Origin: Pyrenophora tritici-repentis
Taxonomy: Eukaryota; Ascomycota; Dothideomycetes; Pleosporales; Pleosporaceae
NCBI RefSeq assembly: GCF_003171515.1
Contig: NC_089393.1
Span: 1,736,001 to 1,800,000, forward strand
Direction: 5' to 3'
DNA: 64,000 bases
A program made the position numbers and the translations under genes. Of the stretch, positions 29,361-40,431 are shown in pieces (within the stretch, counting starts at the first letter, position 1; every line of letters starts with the position of its first letter). The notes under the pieces are model-generated. The model had not been told where the DNA came from, ran no database searches, and saw only the letters and a list, made by a program, of their open reading frames with translations.

Positions 29361-30954
29361 TCAAACGTGTTCCTTTCCTGTCGTAGGCTTCTCCGTCCAA
29401 TCGGGCGGTGGTGCTTCTCTACTCTTCATCCTCGAGGCATCGCGCATGCTGATTTCCACAGTGTGAGTCTGCGTGATCCATCCAGCGGACTCTCGTGAAT
29501 TGTGATCTGCCTTCGTCAACCTGGTTCGATCGCTGTTGTCCATGTCAACGAGCGGGATGAAATTGTCCTCGTCTTTCTTCTTGGGCTTGCACGAAATCCG
29601 CGTTACCACCTTCTCAACCGGTAACTGGGAATCGGTGGTGCTGAGGTTGGTAGACTTCTTGGTTGACAGGTTCATGCTCGAGGCGAGGTTCGCCCTCATC
29701 TTTGGCCATAATTTGACGATTAGCAGTCGGTGGGCAGGCATGCATCCGCAAATGATTGAGACATTGATTTCGATCAAACTCCAGATACCGGCGTCGACGT
29801 AGTTCCAGGTGATGTTCTCCGTGGAGGCGAAATGGATGAGGGAGTATAAACGGATGGCCGAGACGAAGACGACAAAGATACCGACTGAAAACATGGACAT
29901 GACCATCAGCTTCTTCTTCAAACTCATGTTCAGCGCTGCGAGATGTTTCATGGGAAGTATCATGACGACAACATCAAGCGCAATGTTGACAGCGGCAGCA
30001 ATCCAACCCTGGAGATGAATATTATTGCATCTGCCTTCGTGGAGTCCATCCCACTGTGTCCAGGCGTGGCGGATAGGCCAACATTGCATGGTAGTTGCAA
30101 AGAAGAATGCGATCGTATAGGCTGCCGATACACCCATAACGCTGTACGTGAGGATCTTAAAACTCTTGGCTGGGAAGACGCGGAGGTAGAAGAAGAGGAT
30201 GGAGATCTTGGAGATTCCGAGGGCGACTACGTAGAAGATCTCTCCCATGAAGTAGAACTTCAAGACGTTGGTGATTTGGACGTCGGTCAATGTCCAGATA
30301 TCTCGTCCGAGGCCGTTCTTCACCACTGCAGTGTATTAGTAAGGTTGTGTAGCAAGCGCGGAACACGAACATGCTTACGGTAATAGGTAAACACAGTGGG
30401 AGGTATGTTGAGCAAGACGACAATGCCCATCGTAAGGTCATCCCATGATACCTGGCGGCCTTTTTTGCCCAAGCTGGCCAGCATTCTCAGCACGAAGGCC
30501 GTTACTGCTAGAGCACACCCCGAGACACCAATGGCGATGAATTTGTCACCCTTGTACCGATCCGGGACTCCGCAACCCTTGTTGCTGACATTCTTTGTCT
30601 CTATCACAGCCGTAAGTCTCTAGGTATGCGGGTGTTTGGCGGAAATATGCCCTTACGTAGAAGCTCATATACCGAGCATGTTTTCTTGGCACAGACTGCT
30701 ACAGCAGCATTCAGAGCGTCATTACTACACAAGCACTCCGAAGTGAGGTTTGCAGCGCAGGTTGACTTGGGAAGCTCTTGCATGAAACATGCTAGCTATA
30801 CGGAGAAGTTAGATCTAGTTTCGGATGTGAAACCTTGGAAAGGATGGCATACCGAGCACTTTGGCATGTGTTCGGCCAAGGCCAGGAGTCCGCCCTGAGC
30901 CCGAACGGCAACCACAAAGGTTGTAAGAAACGCTATCAGAAGTTGCAACCGCAT
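29361..30954 (-). CDS. CFEM-domain seven-transmembrane receptor (Pth11-like)
   Basis: Exons complement(join(29361..30325,30379..30600,30657..30795,30853..30954)), 475 residues. Signal peptide MRLQLLIAFLTTFVVAVRAQ. The CFEM domain follows with eight cysteines in order: PKCS, ACF, STC, ECLC (two), VC, TC and GCGVP; the domain spans three exons. Then come seven membrane segments (for example FIAIGVSGCALAVTAFVLRM, FYFMGEIFYVVALGISKISI, AAAVNIALDVVVMILPM) with the conserved ALGISKISILFFYLRVF of the fungal rhodopsin-like/SAT4 family. The cytoplasmic tail is about 120 residues, basic and Ser-rich. In the rice blast fungus Pth11 this architecture senses surface cues before infection; the ligand here is unknown. 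Confidence 0.93.
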
Positions 30955-32114
30955 GATGAAATATGATGTATAGGTGTCGAGCAAAGAAGGCAGTAACGAG
31001 TGACTTGGGCAAGACAAATTGTGAACAGCCTAAGGGCGCATTGGACGTCGAATCCTCGGAGGCAATGGAATATGTAAGGCTTGATCACCATAACTGCACG
31101 GCACTCCGACAGACTCGTGAGGGCACCACAAGAAGTACCCATGTTTATCGGGGCCAAGAGTCAATCATACTAAATTATGGATCGGTGGAGAGAGCGTTGA
31201 CAAGCTCGGATTACGGAACCCAACGAGGGGTGAGCTGCAAGGGCTGCTCAAAGAAGGTCGCAACGAGAATAATGATGACAATGGGGAAGAATCGTCCATG
31301 CCACCCTGTCAAGGAGCCGGGGTATATGTGCAGGTAAAGTTACGCCAACTGCCCTCGGCCCGACTTCCAGCAGGTGGAGGCTGTCTGGTTTTCAAGTCTC
31401 GTGTACGGGAATTCTAGAAAAACATCCCTTCTCGCATGTGCTGATATCCATCATTTCAAAGTTTTTGATTGCATACCTAAGTAGGTAGGGTGAGGTAAGA
31501 GCGGAGATAACAACTGACTTCGCGATGCACGTTGGAGGCGCGGTCTAGTTAGCCCCTTCGTCAAGCAGAAAGCGGTTTAGTAAGATCAACACCCAATCTC
31601 TGTACAAAGAGAAATTTTGGCTGACTTTGCTGATTGACGTTAGTGCTAACAGGGATACGACCCGATATGGAGGGTATCCCGGTATGTCGCTGGGTGTGCA
31701 CAGACTGCGCCCCGGTAGCCATATGAAAAGTGCCCGATGCCACTCACTGACCGCGTGGTGGGATCTACTAGGGCATTCATCATACACTAGAACATTTAGG
31801 GCCCACTAGAGCACATTGCATACTTCCGTGCCGGAGGTGTGTAAGACGGGTAAAGATGTTCGAGTAAGGGCTGTCGTATTCAGAGTCAAAACCAAAAGGG
31901 TAAGCGAGCGATGATCTCAATCAGCATGTGGACAACAGCAGCCGCCGGCACGTCCGCGATGGCTACTCGAGTTTGAAGTCGCACCCCAGTATAAGTCTCG
32001 AATGGGAGCACTTCCTTTCTTCCTTCCGTACACGCTCTCTCGCCGAAGCGTAGCCTAATATCTCTCGTTTTTTATCTTCATTCCTAGGCCTCTAATTCAT
32101 CCCATTTCGCTACC
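30955..32114. promoter_or_regulatory. Divergent upstream region, receptor / GMC oxidoreductase
   Basis: About 1.16 kb between divergent starts. Pyrimidine-rich sequence at 32020-32100 just before the GMC start is typical of a fungal core promoter. No gene seen. Confidence 0.5.
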
Positions 32115-34226
32115 ATGATTGTTCTCAAGGCATTGACCGTCCTCTCCTTACTTAGCTCTTTCAGTACCGCCCGTATTATGTGAGTAACATGTCTCCATAT
32201 GAGGCCCTACTGCGGGCACACTTTCGCGATGGAGCACTGACGAGATTGCAGTGACGGTGCGCACCACACACCTTATAGCGGTGCAAATGTAAAGCGCGCC
32301 CAGAGCGCTACCAATACCACCACTCTAGAGCCCTACGACTATGTCATTGTCGGCTCTGGAGCTGGTGGTGGACCTCTCGCAGCCAGGCTTGCTCTCGGTG
32401 GCTACAAGGTCCTTCTCCTCGAAGCTGGCGGTGATGAGACCAACAGCTTACAGTACAGAGTACCCGTCTTGCACGCTGTTGCTGCCGAATACAAGGAAAT
32501 GGCATGGAACTACTATGTCAAGCATTTCGATGAGGAAGCAGAGATGAGGATGGACACCAAGCTCACCTACAAGCTACCTGATGGTTCTATGTACACTGGC
32601 GCCAATCCCCCTTCCGGTGCCACGCCCCTCGGCATCCTCTACCCACGTGTTGGTAGTTGGGGTGGTTGTACTTCTCACAATGCCCTTATCACCCTCTACC
32701 CGTACGAGAGTGATTGGGAGCACATTCAGCGTATCACAGGCGATGACTCTTGGGCACCAAGCCAGATGCGGAAGTACTTCACACGTTTGGAGAAGTCGCG
32801 CTATCTGCCTAGCAGCATTGTTGGCCATGGATACGATGGCTGGCTCACGACCTCGGTCACTGACTTGACCTTGATTGCGCAAGACGCCAAGGTTATCTCA
32901 CTCGTCCTAGCTGCTGCCAGTGCTATGGGCAAAGGTCTCATCTCATCACTTTTGAGTACAGCCACTGGCCTCGCTTCGGTTCTTACTCGCGACTTTAACC
33001 GCCCGGGCAAGTCTCGCGATCAGCAAGAAGGTCTGTGGCAAATTCCTCTCGCCATGAAGGTCCCGGAATACGAACGCGCTGGCCCCGTTGACTTCATGCG
33101 TGATGTCGTAAATGCGAAGAACAGGGATGGAAGCCGCAAGTACCATCTCGACATTCAGCTCAACACTTTGGTCACCAAGGTCAACTTCGCCCAGGTAAAC
33201 GGCAAGCCCAAGGCCACTGGTGTCGACTTCTTGACCGGAAAATCGCTCTACGCAGCAGACCCAAGGCACGACCCCCAAACCCACAAGGGTACCAAGGGAT
33301 CCGTCAAGGCTACTCGCGAGGTTATTCTGTCTGCTGGTACCTTCAACACCCCTCAACTCTTGATGCTCTCCGGCATTGGCCCCAAGGACGAGCTCACGCG
33401 CCACAACATCAAGGTTATCAAGGATCTCCCCGGTGTCGGCAAGAACCTTCAGGACCGCTACGAGGTTCCAGTCATGGGCGAAGCCCCTTCCAAGCTTGCC
33501 CTACTCAACGGTTGCACTTTCCTTGAAGGCGAAGACAAGTGCCTTGAAAAGTGGGAGAAGCTTCCTCTCGGTATTGGCAAGGGTGCCTACGCTACCAACG
33601 GTGTCGCAATTGCTTACACTAAGAGGGCTTCCAACACCATCAATGGCAACGCTGATCTCCTTATTGCAGGTTGGCCCGCTGCTTTCAATGGCTACTACCC
33701 CCATTTCTTCAAGAATGCTACGAAGGGCGGAAACCACTGGACATGGCTCACTCTCAAGGCTGAATCTCGCAACAACGCTGGCACCGTTACTCTGCGCAGC
33801 TCCAACCCCCAGGACGTCCCCGAGATCCAGAAGAACAACTTCAAGGTTGGCGGTGACGATGATCTCCAGGCCTTGCTTGAAGGAATGAAGCACAGTCGCA
33901 AGATCTTCAACGATCTCATTCCTATTGACGGCAAATTCAAGGAAATCTGGCCCGGCACACATGTCAAGACCGACGAGCAGTTGAAGGAATTCGCCAAGTA
34001 TCAGGCTTGGGGCCACCACGCTTCTTGCTCTTGCCCTATAGGCGCCGACAATGACCCGATGGCTGTTCTCGACAGCAACTTCAAGGTACGCGGTGTTGAG
34101 GGTCTCCGTGTCGTGGATGCTTCCGCCTTCGCCAAGATCCCTGGTACTTTCATTGTGGCTTCCATTTACATGATCTCCGAGAAGGCATCCGATGTCATTC
34201 TTGCGGCAGCTAGGTCTAGTCGCTAA
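32115..34226 (+). CDS. Secreted GMC-family FAD oxidoreductase
   Basis: Exons join(32115..32179,32252..34226), 679 residues. The first exon encodes a signal peptide (MIVLKALTVLSLLSSFSTAR). The FAD-binding motif GSGAGGGPLAARLA is at about 56-69 followed by LLLEAGGDE. The GMC signature region is YPRVGSWGGCTSHNALI, the second signature EVILSAGTFNTPQLLMLSGIGP. The active-site His is in WGHHASCSCPIG (about 610-611), and the domain ends RVVDASAFAKIPGTFIVASI. Members oxidise alcohols or sugars and often pass electrons to oxygen, giving hydrogen peroxide. The substrate cannot be told. Secretion beside a peroxide-using enzyme 4.3 kb away is suggestive. One intron only. Confidence 0.94.
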
Positions 34227-34924
34227 AGTCTTTTCGACTCATGTGGAGAGTTGTAAATAAGTACGGTGGCGCACGCTAGATTGAGTCATAACCCAAAACG
34301 GGGGCGTTATTTCCTTCTTTGCATGTATTTTTTAGATCATGGTAAAATGAATACCGTTACTTTCTTTTACATGAGTTCCACACCATGTCTCCTTACCAAG
34401 TGTTGTTGAATGTTTTATGACTGATGTCGTGGTGGTTAAAGGTTGGAGTCTATCTTTTGCCACGCGGTGACCAGGATTTGTCGATCTTTGCAAGTGCAAC
34501 AGCTATCAACCCACTCCCTATGATCCGCCCGCTTTAGCGCCCGCAATATACGAACCTTATGATCCACCACTATGTTATATCCCCATGTCCCTCGATCCCG
34601 CTCCTTACCAAGCTTTAATATACTCAAGGAAAGTTACAGAGGATTTCTTGACTCAGGTCCCTCACACCCCCCGACAGAAAGCCGTGCCCGACGCCGACTT
34701 GCATTTCCTTGGATATTAATCAAATCCCCTCGTGGCCCCGAGTCAAGCCCGCGACCCAAATATTCGGCACTGTGCAACTCGTAATACACTCTACGCATCA
34801 TGGGAGGGGAGCTACATATGTCAATCATGTTGTGTATTCCATATTTACTTTCACTAATCGTTAAGCCCACCCTCAACGAAACACTAGCTAAGTCCAGGTC
34901 GGTAATGTACATGCTAGCACGGGA
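34227..34924. other. Intergenic, convergent 3' ends
   Basis: About 700 bp with the 3' UTRs of two convergent genes; AT-rich near 34320-34420. No gene seen. Confidence 0.45.
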
Positions 34925-36850
34925 TCAAGCGATACCCATACCGGCAAATACCAGCGCTGCGACATTCATAACGACTATTACGCCCCAGATAAGTACCGCA
35001 AATGCCGCCGTGAGCCAATGGTTCCTCATTTGCACGTGCTCATTCACATCATGATCCGCAACTCCCGCGGATCCCGCTGTTCGTAGCGGTGAATCATTGT
35101 CGTGCCGCACCGCAACCTTCATGTACCGGGAGCGGCAGGTGAACCAGATCAATGGTGCGCTAACGAAAGGTAAGATAACACTGAGCGCCACTTGGCTGCC
35201 ATTGAGGGCCTGGCTCAGTCCCTCTCTGCCGACAGCGCCGGCGATTATGATAGACGGTGTGATACTAATCGAACGAGTAATGAGGCGACGAATCCAGGGC
35301 TTGATGGTCCAGTTCAACTGCCCCTCTGAGACCATTTGTCCGGCAATGGTGCAGACAATGCCGGCGGATAGTCCGGATAAAAGTAGCGCCAAGGCGAACA
35401 AGGTGCCGGCAGCAGGGGCGACAGAGCGTGAAAGTAGGCTGTGAATAGAGAATAGATCTGCATCTGCCGCTTCAGATTGACCATAAAGCGATGCGCCTGC
35501 AACGATGACAATAGCCGAATTAACGAAAAGCGCGAATGTGAAGAGCGAAATGGTGAGCTCGATGATACTATAAGACATGCAGTGCTTGATAGCAGCTAGT
35601 GAAGGCTTGTACTTGAGCTCGTCGATTAGAGATCCGGTGTCTTCGTCATAGAAAGAAGTAGAATTATGATTATCGTCGTACTCACGTAGCCGCGGTTGCA
35701 CGATACCACTCCCCAAGTAGAGGCTGTGAGGCATGACCGTGGCGCCCAGAATGCCACAGGCCTGGTAAAGTCTGGGCAGTATAAGTAATCATGGTGTATG
35801 CAGAGGATGGGCCAATCTTACGCTTGAGATTTGATCAGCGTCGAAGAAGGCACATAGCCGTGTAGGACCTCTCCCGCGGATGCGTGGACCTTGCTGAGCT
35901 CGAAACAGAAACACACAACAACGCCCAAGACCAGCAGAGCGACAAAAATTTCGAAGCCTCGTATGGCAGCCATGGTACCAGAAGGCGAATAAAAGAGGAG
36001 TATAATAAGGACGTCTAGAATGGATATAGCACATCCCGCGACTAGGGGTATATGAAGAAGAATGTTGAGAGCAATCGCTGTACCAATGACCTGTATCTGT
36101 TAGTCGAGCTCCATAGCTCATCGGTGCGTGTAGCTTACCTCAGCAATGTCTGTCGCAATGATGGCTGACTCGGCAAAGAAGTAAAGCACGTAATTTAGCC
36201 ACAGTGGAAGATGCGCCCTACAATTCTCCGCGAGGTTCATTCCAGTAACCGAACCTAACTTGATGCAAAGAGATTGGAGAAATATAGCGAAAATATTTGA
36301 CATAAGTACAACGAAGAGTAGTTTGTATTCGAATGAAGCACCAGCGGCGATGTCGGTAGCGTAGTTTCCTGTAGACAATTAGTACTCCACCCATCCCCCA
36401 AAGGAATGCTCAGCAAAAATGCTTACCGGGATCAATATAAGCAACAGCAACCATGAACCCAGGGCCGACGAATGTCAGGTACTTGCGTACGACCTCGACC
36501 GTACCACCAAAGACTCCTTTTCGGTGGGCCAATGGAATATTGTTCGTTGTACCAGAAGGCCTTGTGATGTCTTCTGAAAAGCGCAAGCCCGTGTTGTTCG
36601 CGGCATCGCTCCTCATGCGCAGACCATAGCCTGCTTTCGATGCACTCGCACGGCTGCCCTCATCAACTTGCGATGGATTAGGAGCAATATCATTATCCTT
36701 ATCCAAACAATCTATCGCACGGCCATCTCTCGCTCTTTCATTCGCCACGAATCCGAGATCGGCTCTCGTCGTCGCGTCCGCATTCAATGCATTAGGGTTC
36801 TGGTTGTAGCCCTCCGGAAACTCCGGATCCACGCGCGACGGACAGTTCAT
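34925..36850 (-). CDS. NRAMP divalent metal transporter (Smf-like)
   Basis: Exons complement(join(34925..35771,35822..36090,36139..36368,36427..36850)), 589 residues from the ATG at 36850 (MNCPSRVDPEFPEGY); a longer frame upstream has no ATG start. The N-terminal 110 residues are hydrophilic and Ser/Asn-rich. TM1 carries the metal-binding DPGN, with the intron splitting its Gly codon (AVAYIDP|GNYATD). TM6 carries MPHSLYLGSG, the Met-Pro-His metal site. Ten or eleven membrane segments are visible. It imports Mn(II), Fe(II) or similar ions with protons. Plasma-membrane or vesicle location cannot be told. No iron-regulatory site was identified. Confidence 0.93.
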
Positions 36851-38339
36851 TGCACAGGCGGATTCGCATACGATGCCTGTCAAAATCGAAAGCTGCTTGG
36901 TAGCTTTTTTGCGTGGTTTAGGGGAAGAAGCTGAATAAGTGCAAGAGCACGCTGATGACAAAGAAGTTGCTAGTTGCTGCTAACGCAGAACGTGTTCCAC
37001 CAGTGTCGTCATTCACAGGCCCCACTGAAAACAGCGCGACTTCTCACGCCATCACATCTGAAGCTTGGAAGACTACAATTCGCGGTGTTTCGATCTATCT
37101 CGTCAATACAACACTTTATGAAGGGCGGTGTAGGGCATGGTGCCATCAGTGCAGCAAAGTGACCCGTCGCATGCTTGCAGGGTGGGTAAATTGGCCAGCG
37201 CGTTCGCCTCTTGGGCGGCACTCAGTTCCGGCATCGTATGTGTAGCATGCACGTTAGCTCCAGAAATTCTAGGGTCTTTCTGGATAACCTCGGATTGGGT
37301 AGGGTCTTCTTTGGGAGCTCGGATCCTATGTTTCCCGTCGGACGGACCTTTTACCGTAAGCAAGATGATCAACGAACGGTGTCGGGAGATCAGCTCAATG
37401 TATTGATTTTCGAGCCAGTTGGTGATCAAAACATTGGCTTCTACACTGAACTATTGATTTTGGTCGATCCTGAAGGTGTTCGTTGACATTGACTACCGTT
37501 GGCTTCCGCGTCTGATCGATTCAACTCCATGTGTGGCATATTGTACGAGAGAAGCAGATTCAAACATCCTACAGTCATCTAGATTCACTGACATTGCCAT
37601 CTATGAACTAAAAGCGCTTGCTTTGTTTCCGCAGTCCTAACGGCAGGCGCGATCCGTCACACCTCAACGCCAAGGGTGCTGCTTACTCCGACGCCCACCG
37701 GCCACTGCTTACGTCGACAACGCCACTCAGCTTCGTATTATGAACATCGCATCAAAACATTGCGTCAATCTTTTCGCCCCGCTTGCTGTCGTTTGCGCGC
37801 ATCTTCATGAATGCCATGCTGATATTCCTGACCCGGAAAGAAGGATTCCGAACGGCTATCACAGCACACTTCACCATGAGCAAGGTGGATCGCTCGGGAA
37901 ATTGGAAGCATGCCCAAACCCATCGGCCCGATGTTGCCAGAAGGTTCCAGATCATACATGATCTGGCGTGCTAGCCCGAATGCGTATCCGTCGAGCTACA
38001 ATGTATCGTAGACGATGATGAGGGTGGTCTGGGCTCTCCCAGTTGCCACTAACTATCATGTGCCTGCACTCGTTCGATGAGACGGCATAGCGCAGACGTA
38101 GCGGAAAGTTCACAAGAACTTATGAGATGTCGTAGACTTGTGTTCAATTTGTAGTTACTCAGCCTAAAGAATGTTTGCAGGACATCATAGGCCTTGCGCT
38201 GTCGCATTTGCTAATAACTTATAAACTTGCAAATCGGAGGCTCTGTTGTACCCACGAGCGTCCAACAGATCAACACGGATGGTACTACTCTAGTACACAG
38301 TTTCAATGGTTTCAATATGCCGTACGTTCAAGATACTCA
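36851..38339. other. Intergenic
   Basis: About 1.5 kb. Several frames of 60-115 codons occur on both strands, none with domain, signal or splice support. A minus-strand frame near 37103-37429 contains a Cys-bearing segment but nothing decisive. Confidence 0.45.
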
Positions 38340-40051
38340 TCATCTTCTAAGCCCATCTCGGTTTCGAATAAAGATATCGTCTGACGCCAAAGTTTCTGGA
38401 TGGTAGGTCAAAGACTGCGTCCCGTCTAAGGATTCCCAAATGCAAGGGCGAGAGGCCGAACGAAGCGCTTGCAGCTCGTACATCTTCATGTACGCTGGAG
38501 TCCCGCCCCATGGTAATGGAAGGTGATCGCTCACTGTCCACTCCCACTGGTCGCAAAACTCTTGTGGACTCCAGTCCTCGCTAGCAGCTCTGGTGCTCGC
38601 GGTGTCCCAAAGCTCACCAGCGTCTCCATCAAAATGAATGAAGCTGGAACCCTCGGTGATCTGCCGGACCATCGGAACAAACGAGTCTGGCAAATCACAT
38701 GATAGTTGGAACCGGTTGTTGAGAGCCGTGGATCTTAAGGTTGTGTCTAAATTAGAGAAGCCTCGATCCACAATTTCGCTAAGGTCCACATCCTGATGCT
38801 GTTGGATGTAGTCTGAATGAAGCATGGCATCTTGCATACTGGCTGCTTGCTTGATCATCCCCCAAGCTCACACTGACTCTTTCATACGGCCCTCAATATG
38901 AACACTGAGGCCTCTGATCGGATTCGAGCTGTTTGAAATTGAGCTGAGCTCATCCAAGAAATCCGCCATAGGGCGAAGCAGCTTTTGTCCCCAGACTGAG
39001 CGGTTGGTGGCTTCATGATCCAGAGATTGTAGCCAAAAAGGAGGGTCCAAATTCGTCCAGAATCCTACATGTAACTCAACTATGAGACTTGGATTTTCGT
39101 GGAAATATGGTGCAATAGCTCGCACGTGAGACTCGCAATAGTCTATGCCCCATCTTTCTTCTCTGATGACTATAGGTAGCCGTATGCATATGCGTGTGGT
39201 CGGTGGTAATCGCCGGAGAAAGTTGACGGCGATAGCTGTGGCAGAAAAATACCAGCAAACAGGGACTACGGGTTCCGGCCAGTCGACGCAGCCTTCTGAA
39301 TCTCGGAGCAAGGGATCGGTCAGATAAGATTCTAGGGCAACATCGAACTCAACCGGTATCCGGCCCCGTTCAGGGTTCCATGCGAGAACAGCCTCTTGAG
39401 AGCCAGTTATGAATGGTGGCATCATACCCCGAAACCGATAAGGGGTTACAGTTGCTTCAGCTGCCAGCTCGTTGAACCTTGGGTGTGAGGCTGCGAGCTC
39501 CAATGTGTGATGCAGAGCATCACAGAACGATGCCGATATCTGCCATCGCCACCGGTAATCCGAATCACTAATGCCATCTCTACCGTTCAGTTGTTCTCCG
39601 TCTTTGACGGCATCGTATGCTTACGGTAGTAGCGGGCAATACCAGGGAATTTTGCTGCTACCTCATCCACCATGGCAGGTGTAACACATCCGCCTTTGGC
39701 GACGTGATGTAGAATATGTATTTTCATGCGCCGCGCACTCTGCAGGAGCCGTTCGAAGCGGCCGGCTTTGGAGTCAAGGTCGTTATACTTGATACCATCT
39801 GCTTCGGAACGCGCAGGGACAAAGGTAATCGTGTTCACCCTCATGGCAATAAACTGCATCTCTTCAGCTGCAAGCTTGCAGCTGTTTGTCAGCGCGTTTT
39901 TGTCCTGGTGTTTTCCCTGACTCGCGTATTGCAGCTTGTCGGAGGCATAGTCGTAAAAGACGCCACCAGCGTCGTGCGCGTAGTATTCGTAGATGTTGTC
40001 GCGTAACTCTCGGGGGAGGCGGAAGAATGGCGACTGTCGTTGGTCCAACAT
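38340..40051 (-). CDS. Large LPxELRxxIY-family protein, disrupted
   Basis: Two adjacent frames appear to be one gene. The first part starts at ATG 40051 (MLDQRQSPFFRLPRELRDN) and continues IYEYYAHDAGGVFYDYASDK, CKLAAEEMQFIAMRVNTITF and IARYYRKHTMPSK. The coding sense then moves by one base near 39603-39605 (TTT on the plus strand, likely one T short) into DGEQLNGRDGISDSDYRW and SASFCDALHHTLELAASHPR, down to a TGA at 38870-38868. The same frame resumes immediately (SMQDAMLHSDYIQQHQD) to a stop at 38340. A 45-nt GTATGA...CAG intron would remove that TGA; 45-nt introns occur in two other genes here. Joined, it would be about 570 residues. Function unknown. Confidence 0.6.
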
Positions 40052-40431
40052 GTTGGGATATGTGAAATGGAGTGGCTCGGGAATTTTGGGGATTTGTGGG
40101 AAGATCGTAATGCACCAGCTGGTCACGTGCTGACTCTACCATGGTTCGGACAGAGACTAGCTTTGCATCTTTCGCCCACGCCTTTCTGTTTTCATTACTG
40201 CACCCCCTTAGGAAACAAATTATCAATAAAAGAAAAGAGTGGCGAAATCTATGACCGCCTAAGACTATCTAGGTAGGATCCCAATTCCCTAATGGTGATG
40301 CTACTCCAAAACGCCCCTCAATATAGCGAACCACCTGCACCACAAAGCCTACTGTGAATAAGAAACAATGCAAAGTTATATGTTCAAAATTATGATACAT
40401 AAAATGATCGACATCAACCCTTCCGCATCCC
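40052..40431. other. Intergenic
   Basis: 380 bp between two minus-strand genes, holding the promoter of the LPxELR gene and the GH63 3' UTR. Nothing else seen. Confidence 0.45.

Noticed and set aside
29943..30383. Plus-strand 146-codon frame over the CFEM receptor
   Set aside because: Antisense shadow of a well-supported spliced gene.
36851..36961. N-terminal extension of the NRAMP gene
   Set aside because: The longer frame opens with TTG; ATG 36850 gives a plausible Smf-type start.
37103..37429. 108-codon minus-strand frame with a Cys-bearing end
   Set aside because: No signal peptide, no conserved block, overlapping frames of equal quality on the other strand.
12891..40272. Scattered CTACCTAGGTA palindromes as a regulatory system
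   Set aside because: They occur in several unrelated gaps without a consistent position relative to genes; more likely a common intergenic motif of this genome.
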